Assembly: GCF_027579695.1 (NCBI RefSeq)
Contig: NC_083582.1
Coordinates: forward strand, 5,338,378-5,402,377
DNA length: 64,000 nt
DNA from: Neoarius graeffei
Lineage: Eukaryota; Chordata; Actinopteri; Siluriformes; Ariidae
Reading direction: 5' to 3'
Of this stretch, positions 11,150 through 21,519 are shown piece by piece. Under the pieces are notes generated by a model. It was not told the DNA's origin. It saw only the letters and a list, made by a program, of their open reading frames with translations, and did not search any database. Position 1 is the stretch's first letter; every line of letters starts with the position of its first letter. The position numbers and the translations under genes were made by a program.

Positions 11150-11475
11150 ATCTAAAATATTTGTTTCCGCATAATTCCATTATACAGCACTAACAGTGTT
11201 GGAATAAAAGGCTTTAAATATATTGATGTATTTGTCTGGTACGCCATAACATTCAAGAGCAGCAGAGCAGCCCAGATGTAATCTCGGTTGACAGAGTCAA
11301 ATGCTGCTTTGAAGTTGATGAACAGAGGAAGGTTGAACTCTAAGGCTTGCTCGATGATGACTCGCAGAGAGAATAGCTGGTCTATGCACAACCTGTTCCT
11401 CCGAAACCCACTGATTTTCCTGCAGTAGGGATTCTATTCCATCCAACAGCCTCAATACCACAATCACTTGGAAGC
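11150..11475 (-). mobile_element. RTE-like LINE, inverted 5' segment (RT fingers/palm)
   Basis: On the minus strand the text reads CIDQLFSLRVIIEQALEF, then FKAAFDSVNRDYIW, the RT segment with the first catalytic block, and continues in another frame as YGVPDKYINIFKAFYSN, ending at the left edge of the segment. The protein text then resumes on the opposite strand at about 11480. The segment is thus an inverted 5' part of the same LINE copy as the next feature. At least one frameshift and several stops make it non-functional. Confidence 0.65.
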
Positions 11476-11477
11476 TA

Positions 11478-11992
11478 ACCGAATGGTTCGAAGTTAAGTC
11501 AGGCACAGGACAAAGCGACATACAGGCCCCTCTGCCCTTCAACATTGTCCTCAACTGGGTTCTGGAGCGTGCCCTGTCTGGGAGAACCTCCTCGCACGGA
11601 TTTCTGCTTCAGAATCACCACAGCTCTCGACAACCAGCAGTATACATCAGTGATCTCAACTATGCAGATGACAGTGCTGTCCTTGACAGCAGTATAGATG
11701 GTCTTCATGAAGCGACATCTAACATCTCTGACATTGGTAAAGAAGCTGGTTTAAAGATCAATGCCAAAAAGACCAGCTGCATGCTGATAGGCAAATTCTA
11801 CAATCAACATCTCTTTCAGCAGGACGAAGTCCTTGACCTCACAGTGGATAACAAACCTCTGGAGCAGGTGAACCATTTCAGATATTTTGGCTCTATTATC
11901 TCTACCAATTCTACCATGAAGAGTCGTGAAATATCCAACCAGAATTCTGCCAGAAGCTTGTTCACGGTAAACAAAAATGTTTGGTCAAGGTG
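11478..11992 (+). mobile_element. RTE-like LINE, 3' segment (RT palm/thumb)
   Basis: The plus strand continues the RT text in order: EWFEVKSG, PLPFNIVLNWVLERAL, then LNYADDSAVL with the YADD catalytic box near 11655-11685, AGLKINAKKTSCM, and FRYFGSIISTNS. It stops at about 11992 without the C-terminal domain or a tail. Together with the inverted piece before it, the layout is the one produced by twin-primed (5'-inverted) LINE insertion, followed by loss of the 3' end. Confidence 0.65.
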
Positions 11993-12270
11993 AATCTTGC
12001 GAAGAGACATTTTACCCAAATATTAGGTGTGCTGTATGTATCATTTTGACTCTGTGTTGATTTCAGAAAACCCAAAGAAAATTGTGCACCGAATTCTAGT
12101 TGTGTGGTTTTTTTTAAATGATGTATGCTGTACAAACAGTTCAGAGAAATCATTGAAAGCGTAAATATTGCCATGACATTCATATCCAAGATGACATTCA
12201 TGTCACTGTATGTAAACTTCTGACCACAACTGTATTCAGTGCTTACTCTCACTCCTGATCACCTCCTCAG

Positions 12271-12351
12271 ATTCTGTAGTATCTGTGAGAGGTACGGTAC
12301 GTCTCCGTGGAGAACCGGCACTGCCCCGACTGTAACACCTGCACATCCAAG
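12271..12351 (+). CDS. zcchc4: zcchc4 exon (zinc-binding Cys/His region), with 5-bp duplication
   Basis: A pyrimidine-rich acceptor (CACCTCCTCAG) precedes, and CCAAG|GTAGGC follows. The exon reads FCSICERY, then VENRHCPDCNTCTSK, matching the cysteine-rich block of ZCCHC4 that precedes its CCHC knuckle. ZCCHC4 methylates one adenosine of 28S rRNA (m6A) in the nucleolus; the Cys/His modules help bind RNA. The two halves are in different frames because GGTAC is present twice in a row (12291-12300). Without one copy the exon is 76 bp, reads CERYVSVENRHC and joins the next exon in phase 0 (TSK|NGRPW). The duplication is therefore an allele, a sequencing or assembly error, or a real knockout. Upstream exons with the methyltransferase domain were not found in the window. 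Confidence 0.8.
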
Positions 12352-12411
12352 GTAGGCCTTGTGGGGTTTTTACTGCAGTATTATTTTATTATTAAGCGCA
12401 ACAATAAAGGA

Positions 12412-12650
12412 GGCGGCACGGTGGTGTAGTGGTTAGCGCTGTCACCTCACAGCAAGAAGGTCCGGGTTTGAGCCCCGTGGCCGGCGAGGGCCTTTCTGTG
12501 CGGAGTTTGCATGTTCTCCCCGTGTCCGCGTGGGTTTCCTCCGGGTGCTCCGGTTTCCCCCACAGTCCAAAGACATGCAGGTTAGGTTAACTGGTGACTC
12601 TAAATTGACTGTAGGTGTGAATGTGAGTGTGAATGGTTGTCTGTGTCTAT
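12412..12650 (+). mobile_element. tRNA-derived SINE, first part
   Basis: This is the head and body of a very common fish SINE: GGCGGCACGGTGGTGTAGTG, box-B-like GGTCCGGGTTTGAGCCC, then the conserved GTTTGCATGTTCTCCCC and CAGTCCAAAGACATGCAGG blocks. The copy is split by two later LINE insertions; its remaining parts are at 15132-15155 and 20006-20126. Confidence 0.85.
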
Positions 12651-15131
12651 GAATGAATGAATGAATGAATGAATGAATTTATTTATTTCGAACATGTATA
12701 AAAATGTATGTAACTATTTATACATACAAAAGAAAGAAAATGAAAAAAGTGACAAAAAAAGAATAAATAAAATAATATAAAGAGCTAATACATTACAATA
12801 CACCGCACATTGTTCGAAAAAGGAGTGGGAAGAAGTACAATACTTTTTTTAATTTCCCACCCCTTTTTAACTACCCCGAAATCCAAACTACATTAATACA
12901 CTTATAAAAATATATACCACATATACACTTCATGATTATCCATATAAATATATAATTACAAAAATAAATATATACTACATACCATATCCATATACATATA
13001 TATACATATACACATAACTATCTATATAAATATATAATTACAAAAAAAAATATCTACTACATACTTATCCCTGTAAATATGAAGATATCTATCCCCATAA
13101 ATAAATATATACCATATACTAAGCTAGTTCTAATATACAATCAACCCTATTCTATTTATCCCTCATCATCCTCCATTAACATATTTCCTCTGCAATATAC
13201 TTGTTTAAAAATATTTTTTGTACCTTTTTTTAAACAGATTTATATTTGCACTTTGTTTTATTTCTGTCTCCAGTCTGTTCCATAAAGTCACCCCACAGCT
13301 CGATACGCACATGCTTTTCATATTTGTTCGAACCTTTGGTTTTTTAAAATTTAGGTCTCCCCTTAGATTATATCCCCCCTCTCTCTCACTGAACATTCCT
13401 TGTATATTTTTTGGCAATAGATTATTTCTCGCTTTGTACATTATTTGTGCTGTTCTGAATTTGACCAGATCCATAAATTTCAACATGTGTGATTTTATGA
13501 ATAGTGGGTTTGTGTGATCTCTGTATCCTGTTTTGTTTATTGTCCTTATTGCTCTTTTCTGTATTGTACATATCGGCTGCAGAGTGGTTTTGTAGGTGTT
13601 TCCCCAGACTTCGACACAATAAGTCAGATATGGCAAAAATAATGAGTAATATAGAGTATGCAAAGATTTACAATCAAGAATATATTTTGTTTTCCACAGA
13701 ATTGCCGAGCACTTTGCCAGTTTTGCTCGTACATATCCTACATGAGGTTTCCAGCAGACTTTAGGATCCAAAATCACACCAAGAAATTTAATTTCCTGTA
13801 CCATTTCTATCTTAGTATTGTCTATTATCAATTCTACATTACAATCTATTTTGTGTCTCCCAAACAACATAATCTTTGTTTTGCTTAGATTTAATGATAA
13901 TTTATTTTTGTCAAACCATAGTTTTAGTTTATTTATTTCAGTTGTGATTATCTCTAAAGTCTGCTGCAAATTCTCACCGGAACAAAAAATATTGGTGTCA
14001 TCTGCAAACAAAACAAATTTCAATTCTTGCGAAATTGTACATATGTCATTGATGTATATTATGAATAATTTCGGACCTAATATTGACCCCTGTGGTACCC
14101 CGCATGTAATGTTCATGAAATCAGATTTATGGTCACCTATCTGCACAAACTGTTGCCTGTTTCTTAGATAGCTCGACAGCCAGCTCCACCCAACTCCCCT
14201 AACACCACACTTTTCTAGTTTACTTAATAATATACTATGATCAATAGTATCGAATGCTTTTTTTAGGTCCACAAATACTCCAATTGCTATTTTTTTATTG
14301 TCTATACATTTTGTGATTTCCTCTATTAGTTCCATTAGTGCCATCGATGTTGATCTGTCCGTTCTGAATCCATATTGACTGTCTGTAAGGAGGTTGTGTT
14401 TTTCAATGAATTTGTCCAGTCTATCTGAAAAAAGTTTTTTGAGTATTTTGGAGAATTGGGGGAGTAAAGAAACAGGCCTGTAGTTTGTGAAATGGTGTCT
14501 ATCTCCGGTTTTAAACAATGGTATCACTTTTGCAATTTTCATTTTGTCTGGAAATGTACCTGATTGAAAAGATAAATTGCAGATGTGGGTGAGTGGTTTC
14601 ACAATTCCCTCAATAACTGTCTTTACTGTTAACATGTCTATATCATTCCAGTCTGCAGAAGTTTTGTTTTTACATTTTCTTACAATTTGGATAATTTCTT
14701 CCTCATCAGTTGCAGTTAGAAAAATTGTACTTGGATTTCTGTCCCCCATATCTTCTATGTCCCCACATTGTGTTGTTTCGGGTTCCTTTATTTTTGCCGC
14801 TAAATCTGGTCCCACATTTACAAAGAATTGATTAAAACCATTCACCACATCCTCCATATTATTTATGGTCTTATCATTTTCAGTGTAGTACTCTGGGTAA
14901 TTTGTAGTTTTGGATCCATTTCTCACAATACCATTCAATACAGTCCATATACCTTTAATATTGTTTTTATTTTTCTCCACTAATTTATTATAATAGTCTT
15001 TCTTACATATCCTCATAATATTAGTTAATTTATTTTTATATTTTTTATATTTTTCCTCTGCCTCTATAGTTCGATGCTTTAAGAATTGTCTGTATAATAT
15101 ATTTTTCTTTTTGCAGGCATTTTGTAGCCCC
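12651..15131 (-). mobile_element. 5'-truncated LINE (CR1/Jockey superfamily) inserted in the SINE
   Basis: A minus-strand LINE whose 3' end, with a (TTCA)n/(TGAA)n tail, lies at 12651-12676. It keeps the RT and C-terminal region but has lost the endonuclease. The TCTAT repeated at 12646-12650 and 15132-15136 is the target duplication, and SINE text continues across it. AT-rich 3' untranslated sequence fills 12677-13204. Confidence 0.85.
13205..15131 (-). CDS. LINE reverse transcriptase, intact RT and C-terminal domains
   Basis: The frame is open from the truncation point to its stop, about 640 codons; the first Met is at 15016, but coding sense (LQNACKKKNILYRQFLKHR) reaches the left-truncated end. 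RT motifs in order are TNYRPVSLLPQFSKIL, DLKKAFDTIDHSILL, CGVPQGSILGP and FADDTNIF, then the thumb (LSLNLSKTKIMLFG) and a C-terminal block ending in LFKKRYKKY. The catalytic Asp pair is present. With no endonuclease and no promoter it is dead on arrival but has kept an undamaged frame, so the insertion is young. The clade is CR1/Jockey-like; Rex1/Babar is possible but not shown. Confidence 0.8.
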
Positions 15132-15155
15132 TCTATGTGTCAGCCCTGTGATGAC
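15132..15155 (+). mobile_element. tRNA-derived SINE, middle part
   Basis: TCTATGTGTCAGCCCTGTGA, then TGAC, is the SINE body segment that normally follows the part ending at 12650. It is stranded between the two LINEs. Confidence 0.8.
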
Positions 15156-15296
15156 TCCTGCTTTCTTAATCTTTATTTCTATACTTTACTTTCTCATTGA
15201 ATTTCCACTATTTTTTTTTCTTCTCATTTTGTTTTTCATCTTTATAAGCTTTTAATTTAATTTTAATTTAATTTCCACTATTTTTTTTTTTTTTTT

Positions 15297-16623
15297 ATGC
15301 CAGGAAGCAAAAAATCCTGCAGAAAATGCATGGAATTAGAGCAGAGGATTTCTATTCTGGAATCAAAGATTAATGCTCTGTCAAAGATGGACGAATTAAA
15401 AGCGATATCTCAGGAAAGGAGTACAGAAACAGTGGCTGAGAATGCAGAGATTGCACTCCGACAGACAGGACATTGCAGATCAAGTGGAAGAATTCATAAC
15501 TCAACCTGTAAGTACTGAAAACTGGCAAATGATGGGTGCTAAGCCAAAAAACAAAAACAGAAGAGTAATTACTTCAACACCAGCTCGTTCCACAAATTAC
15601 AATAGGATCTACAATCCTATGGAAAATCCACAGCCTATAAGGCTTCAGAACAAATTTGAATGCCTCAGGGATGTGGAAGAGGATTTGTCAAGCGGACAAA
15701 CACATAGTAAAAAGAGATCACACCAAGATCAAAGAGCTGTGAGAAGAGGCAAAAAGCAGCTCGTAACACCACCTGATCCCACAACCCTTGTTCTTGGTGA
15801 TTCCACTGTAAGACAATTAAAAGGTTATGAGATGATTATTTGTTGTCTTCCAAATGCATCCATCTCTGACACCAAAGACAGCATTTTGAAACTCATGTCC
15901 GAGCATAAAACTATTAAACGTATTGTTGTGCATGTGGGAGCAAATGATGTTTTCAGAGAACAGCTGTTTGTCCAAGATGATTTCAGAAAACTTTTTTCTG
16001 AGCTCTAAAAGACTGGAATTCAATCTTTTATCAGTGGCCCACTCCCAGCGGGAGGAAGTTTTGCTTTTTCTCGACTCTTCAGTCTTAACACCTGGCTTGG
16101 AAAAACTTGTTCTTCATTTGGTATGAACTTCATAGACAATTTTAACCTTTTTTTGAATCGCAAAGAATTTTACAAGCCAAATAGCACTGAACTCAGCTGG
16201 ATTGGAGCCAAAGTCTTAGCAGACCACTACAAACTTGCAATCTTTTCTCAGCCAGCACTGAGGAAAACAGTTGATAAGATGTCGCAGACTGACATAGTTA
16301 CAAAGCCTAAACAATCATCTTTGCAAGTCGTCATCAAGGACACACAAACATCTGACTTGCAGGCCTCCCAACATTCAAGGACAGACGACTCCACTTCTCC
16401 TTGGATGGATTTCCCAAATAGCATGAAAAAATTGCTCCCAATGGCTACACTCTCTTTTTCCAGCCCAAATCTGTCGCGACAAGCAGTGTACCCAGTTCAT
16501 CAAAATTGTGTTCGTCCAGGACTTTCAGCTGGCTACAAATCTTTTTCACCATCCAAAAGATACATGTCATCTCCAATCTTTTCACCCTCAAACCAAATGG
16601 AACATTTAGAAAGTCTTGTTTGA
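15297..16623 (+). pseudogene. L2 ORF1: coiled coil plus degenerate SGNH esterase-like domain
   Basis: ATG at 15297 opens MPGSKKSCRKCMELEQRISI with a CxxC pair and a short heptad-like stretch. After a frame change near 15445 the text runs LHSDRQDIADQVEEFI, a basic linker (QRAVRRGKKQ), then LVLGDSTVRQLKG and VVHVGANDVF, blocks I and III of the SGNH/GDSL hydrolase fold known from ORF1 of CR1 and zebrafish L2 elements. A second frame change follows the stop at 16008; the text resumes with FISGPLP and NFIDNFNLFLN. The place of the block-V DxxH reads KPNSTELSWIGAKVLADHYK, so the catalytic Asp/His are not where expected. A Ser/Thr-rich tail ends at TGA 16623. In the family the protein binds RNA or lipid; here it would be a template-binding protein at best. 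Confidence 0.7.
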
Positions 16624-19600
16624 TGTACTCTGGGTCCCTGCAAATGGGTGTAGTGTTGAAAACAAGCTGGGACCCGATGTTGACACTATTCCTGTGTTGA
16701 TAAGAAACAGAAAACATAGAGCACATTTAACCCTGGGGGTGAACCAATCTAATATCCTTCCTGTTTTAAAACAGCATCAGAGTGCACAACCAGATATTAC
16801 TTTGAGAATTTCTGTAAAGCTAGCTCTTCTGAACATTAGATCACTTTTAAACAAGTCATTTTTAATTAATGATCTTATTTGTAAACACAATCTTGATTTT
16901 TTGCTTCTAACTGAAACCTGGCTGGATCAAGCAAATAGTGCTACCACCCTTATTGAAGCAGCTCCCCCAAATTTAAATTTTTTGAATGTTACCCAACAAG
17001 GGAAAGGTGGAGGGATCGCAAATATATTCAAAGTCTCTTTTCAATGTAAACAATCCACACTTGGTGATTTTATGTCCTTTGAACACTTATGTCCACTTGT
17101 TACATGCTCTCCTAACATATTATTATTAACTATTTATAGGCCTCCGAGACATTCAGCCAAAGTCTTTCTTGAAGAGTTTGGTGAACTGTTATCAGTCATT
17201 TGCTTAGAGTTTGATTGTCTTATTATATCTGGGGATTTTAACTTGCATGTAGATAATACTGATAACATTTATGCCAAAGAACTACTTGCAATTATTGATA
17301 ACTTTAACCTAGTACAACATGTACAGGGGCCGGCCCACTCTCATGGTCATACTCTTGACCTCGTCATCACAAAGGGTCTTACTGTTTCTAATACTGTTGT
17401 TGACCTGGCCTTATCTGATCATTTCTGTGTTTTCTTTGAAGTTTCTATGTCTCCTCACATTCAGAATAGCTCAACGACTATAGGTAGGAGAGTCATAAAC
17501 GACAACACATGTGCTCTTTTTGAGCAAGCTCTCTCTCAGAACTCAACCAAAATGTCAGACTCTGTAGATGATTTACTGGAATTTTTTAATTTAAATATGA
17601 CCCAAATTATGGATGATATTGCTCCATTCAAAATCAAAAGAGTCAATGATAAGCAGAAAGCACCATGGAAGCAGTACCCGGCTGTTAAACTGCTAAAAAG
17701 AGAATGTAGAAAGACTGAAAGAAAATGGCGCAAATCTAAACTTCACATCCATTATCAAATCCATAAAGAGATGCTTTGTAATTATAATTATGAAATTCGT
17801 AAAGCAAGACAGTCTTTCTTCTCCAACATCATCAGCAGGAATATGAACAATGCCCGTGTGCTATTTTCAACAGTAGAGAAGCTAACTAATCCCCCACCAC
17901 AATTAGCACCTGAACTTCTCTCAGTTAATAAATGCAATGAGTTTGCATCCTTTTTCAAAGGTAAAATTGATAAAATACGGCAGAATATTTCTCATAATAT
18001 ATCTCAGTTGCAAAAAATTGAAAAACTGCAATCACCAATGACACAGATAGATAATTTCAACACAATGTCAGAATTTTGTTTAATTGATTATGAGACTCTT
18101 GAAAAAACTGTACAAAATCTCAGTTCCTCAACATCTGAACTGGACATTCTGCCCACCAACTTTTTTTTAAGTCTGTTCTTCATCTTATAATTACAGATGT
18201 GCATCAAATTATAAATACATCCTTGGAAACTGGCGTTGTTCCTGTGTCCCTAAAAAAAGCTGTTGTAAAGCCCCTTCTTAAAAAAAAATAATCTGGATCC
18301 TTCAGTGTTAAATAACTACAGGCCAATATCAAATCTACCATTCATTGGGAAAATCCTGGAAAAAATTGTCTTCAATCAATTAACTGCCTTCTTGATAGCA
18401 AACAGCCATTTTGATAATTTTCAGTCAGGATTTCGTGCCAATCATAGCACTGAAACAGCGCTGATTAAAGTTATAAATGACATACGTCTTAATACTGATG
18501 CAGGCAAAACATCGGTCCTGGTATTACTGGACCTCAGTGCAGCTTTTGATACTGTTGATCACAACATACTGCTATATCTACTTGAACACTGGGTTGGATT
18601 GACTGGTAAAGTTATCAATTGGTTAAAATCATACTTAAAAGATAGAAGCTTCTTTGTTACCCTGGGAAATTGTTCCTCAACGTCAATGTCCTTGACCTGT
18701 GGTGTTCCCCAGGGGTCGATTCTTGGACCATTACTTTTCAACCTTTATATGCTCCCACTTGAGCAAATTATCAATAAAAATTCAATTTTGTATCACTGCT
18801 ATGCAGATGATACCCAAATTTATTTTGCTCTATCACCTAATGATTATGCCCCCCTTGAATGTCTCTACCAGTGCATCGATCAAATCAATAGCTGGATGTC
18901 ACAAAATTTTCTTCAGCTGAACTCAGATAAAACAGAAGTAATTCTATTTGGAAAAAAAGATGAAAGACTCAGGATTACCACTATTCTTGACACAAAAGGG
19001 ATTAAAACTAAAGAAATGGTTAAAATCTTGGTGTTTTCATTGACAGCGAGCTAAACTTTGACAGTCACATGAAAGCAATCACTAAAACGGCATTTTATCA
19101 CCTAAAAAACATTTCCAAACTAAGAGGACTTATGTCAAAAAATGATCTGGAAAAACTAATACATGCCTTCCTCTCTAGTAGGGTTGATTACTGCAATGGC
19201 CTTTTCACAGGCCTGCCAAAAAAGACCATCAAACGACTTCAGCTGGTTCAAAATGCAGCGGCGAGGGTTCTCACACGAACAAAAAGAACAGAGCACATTA
19301 CTCCAATTCTAAGGTCCCTTCACTGGCTTCCAGTAAGCTACAGAATTGACTTTAAAGTACTGCTGCTGGTATACAAATCTCTAAATGGTACAGCGCCCAA
19401 TTACCTCTCTGATATGTTGCAGCGGCCTAACCCAATCAGATCTACCAGATCGCAGCAGAAAAATTTACTATTAAAACCAGTTGTTAAAACAAAGTGTGGT
19501 GAAGCAGCTTTTAGCTACTATGCAGTACAGCTATGGAACCAACTGCCAGAGGACATTAAAAATGCTCCTGCTGTTGGCAGCTTCAAATCTAGGTTAAAGA

Positions 19601-19629
19601 CCAAGCTGTTCTCAGATGCTTTCTGTTAA
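16610..19629 (+). pseudogene. L2 ORF2: APE endonuclease and reverse transcriptase, three segments
   Basis: The frame opens at 16610, overlaps the last 14 bases of ORF1 and has no ATG before the endonuclease, so translation would need +1 frameshifting or re-initiation at ORF1's stop. Endonuclease motifs: LLNIRSLLNKSFL, LLTETWLDQ, IISGDFNLHVD, ALSDHFCVF (16.8-17.45 kb). RT motifs: NNYRPISNLPFIGKILEK, LDLSAAFDTVDHNILL, CGVPQGSILGPLLF, YADDTQIY (18.3-18.85 kb), then a C-terminal tail LWNQLPEDIKNAP and FKSRLKTKLFS. Frame changes occur near 18170-18300 (T and A runs) and near 19025-19050 (AAAA where copies 2 and 3 have AAAAA). With those lengths corrected the reading is continuous, so the copy may be less damaged than it looks. 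Confidence 0.85.
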
Positions 19630-20005
19630 ATAATTAATATTGTCTTCTTTACATTCTTTATAATCTTTACTTCTCTGCATGTTTTAAATTTATAATTTAT
19701 TTTAACTTTATCCTATTTTATTCTTTATTCTATTCTGCTGGGTTTTTTTCTTCTTCTTTCTTTCTCATCTTATTTGAACTACTACTTCATTTTATTATTT
19801 TAATTTTACTATTGTTTAATTCTTATTATTTTCTTTTAATTTCATTTAATTCTTTTAATTAATTGTTTTAGAATAAAAATAAAATTATTTTATGTAATTT
19901 TATTTCTCTATTGTTTACTGTTTTTGTTTTTACTTCTGTAAAGCACATTGAACTGCCGTTGTGTATGAAATGTGCTATATAAATAAACTTGCCTTGCCTT
20001 GCCTT

Positions 20006-20126
20006 GTCCAGGGTGTACCCCGCCTTTCGCCCATAGTCAGCTGGGATAGGCTCCAGCTTGCCTGCGACCCTGTAGAACAGGATAAAGCAGTTAGAGATGA
20101 TGAGATGAGATGAGATGAGATGAGAC
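20006..20126 (+). mobile_element. tRNA-derived SINE, last part
   Basis: GTCCAGGGTGTACCCCGCC, then GGATAGGCTCCAGCTTGCC and a GATGAGATGAG tail complete the SINE begun at 12412. Confidence 0.85.
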
Positions 20127-20163
20127 AATAAAGGAAAGTACTTTTTTCCCCTTCTTCTTCCAG

Positions 20164-20215
20164 AATGGAAGACCATGGAGGCATTGTGCTGAATGTGGAA
20201 AGTGTGTGAAGCCCT
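20164..20215 (+). CDS. zcchc4: zcchc4 exon
   Basis: A 52-bp exon between acceptor CTTCTTCTTCCAG and donor CCCT|GTAAGT. It reads NGRPWRHCAECGKCVKP and continues the cysteine/histidine pairs of the previous exon in phase 0. The residues match the KDGRKW...C..CKKCVKPSW segment of ZCCHC4. The intron before it (12352-20163) holds the SINE and both LINEs. Confidence 0.9.
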
Positions 20216-21025
20216 GTAAGTGTTCCTTCTTTCTTTTTATCCAGGACATGTCCAGCTACATTACATCAGCAAAATGCAAACGCTAACAGTTTAACGTTTC
20301 ACAGACTGCACAAATAAACACCACCACGTGACTCAGAACTGCTGTTGAGCGAAATAATGTCGTTCGTTATTACATATAACAAGGATGGGAAAATTAGTAC
20401 CATAAAATACAGCTAACCCAGCGGGGACAGTCGGAGCGCCGCTTATCTCATGACAAAACGGTCCAATCAGTGAATTTGCCGATTTTTGTCCACGCTTTTT
20501 GCAACATGTTGACTTCAGTCGTCAGCTAGAACTTTGTTTGGTTCTGCTACTTCATATAAAAATGACAATATAATGAATTTAATCATGCAAATATAATTTT
20601 TGATGACGTCACACTCATGCTTACGAGAATATCTGTCTATCTGAAGAGGTGCACTTAAGAGCGGACGCAGTGATGGATTTCAGGTTATTGTAGACAACAT
20701 GGACGCGTGCGTGTTTTTGTTTGATGAAAGGGTTAAAAAACACCAAGTTGTTTTAAGCTCTGTGACGTCCTTCTGTACACTTTTATACACCACAGTGTGT
20801 CAAACCACACACGAGTCTGTCTGAACAATGAGAAGCGAGTACATAATGATTTATACGAGCTAAACTGGTAGCTATAAACATTTTCGTACTTTTTAGCTCC
20901 AGCGCAAAAACTAAAGTCTGCACACTGAAACTGAACACGTCTTGGCTGATCACCGTGCACACAAGGATGTATTTACATAATTTCCTGACTTTATCGTCGC
21001 TGTAACGGTCGTCTCTTCCCCTCAG
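20216..21025 (+). other. zcchc4 intron, nothing else recognised
   Basis: No repeat or open frame of note; donor and acceptor fit consensus. Confidence 0.6.
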
Positions 21026-21152
21026 CATGGCGTCACTGTTCCTCCTGCAGTCGCTGTGTGCTTCCAGATCACTGCTGCGGACAAACCGGCTGCTACAGCT
21101 GTGGTGATCCTGGACACAAGCACAAAGCCTGCCCTCTCAAACACAGGAAGAA
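21026..21152 (+). CDS. zcchc4: zcchc4 exon with CCHC zinc knuckle
   Basis: The exon lies between acceptor CTTCCCCTCAG and donor GAA|GTGAGT. It reads WRHCSSCSRCVLPDHCC, then CYSCGDPGHKHKACPLKHRK. CYSCGDPGHKHKAC is a CX2CX4HX4C zinc knuckle, the feature that names the gene, and its preceding Cys/His pairs complete the block shared with the two exons upstream. Confidence 0.9.
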
Positions 21153-21253
21153 GTGAGTGATCTCAGACAACATTCTCTTGGTTGTGACTCGCTGTGCGTG
21201 TTTTACGGATGAACCTGACCCAAGCCGCATCTCGTCTGTTGTGTTTATTACAG

Positions 21254-21365
21254 TGTCCAGAGTGCTAAAGGAGCGTCCAAACACCACAGCAAGGCATCGA
21301 AGCGCACAGCTATGAAAAGGAAAATCAGAAATACACACAGGAAGAAGAAGAAAAATGTCACATGA
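21254..21365 (+). CDS. zcchc4: zcchc4 last coding exon
   Basis: After acceptor TTTATTACAG the frame continues as NVQSAKGASKHHSKASKRTA and a Lys/Arg-rich tail ending at TGA 21363-21365. A basic, poorly conserved tail is usual for ZCCHC4 and would serve nucleolar targeting or rRNA contact (inference). Confidence 0.85.
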
Positions 21366-21494
21366 GGAGCTCCAGATTGGAGTGAGCATGATGTACAGGG
21401 TGAGGTTCAAAGGACGTTCAGTGGAACGGGAATCTGAGATCTCTTTTACAAACATGTGGAGAGCAAAATGTCCTGCACATTCTGGCTCTTTGGA

Positions 21495-21500
21495 AATAAA
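21495..21500 (+). promoter_or_regulatory. zcchc4: Polyadenylation signal of zcchc4
   Basis: AATAAA lies 130 bp after the stop codon and is followed by a T-rich stretch, giving a short 3' untranslated region. Confidence 0.75.
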
Positions 21501-21519
21501 CTTTTTTTTTTCCTTCACT

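Larger units (their letters stand above)
15156..20005 (+). mobile_element. L2-clade LINE, copy 1 (near full length)
   Basis: A 4.85-kb plus-strand LINE with a T-rich leader, ORF1 (15297-16623), ORF2 (16610-19629) and a 3' end reading GTGCTATATAAATAAACTTG with CCTTG repeats. It interrupts the SINE; seven SINE bases expected at the junction are missing. It is the only one of three copies in the window with the 5' end, and it lies in the same orientation as zcchc4. Its coding breaks are mostly one-base differences in homopolymers when set against the other copies. Confidence 0.9.

Noticed and set aside
12412-12480. tRNA gene (also at 22676, 51866 and 52326)
   Set aside because: Box-A/B-like sequence belongs to SINE heads; no cloverleaf with a proper acceptor stem.
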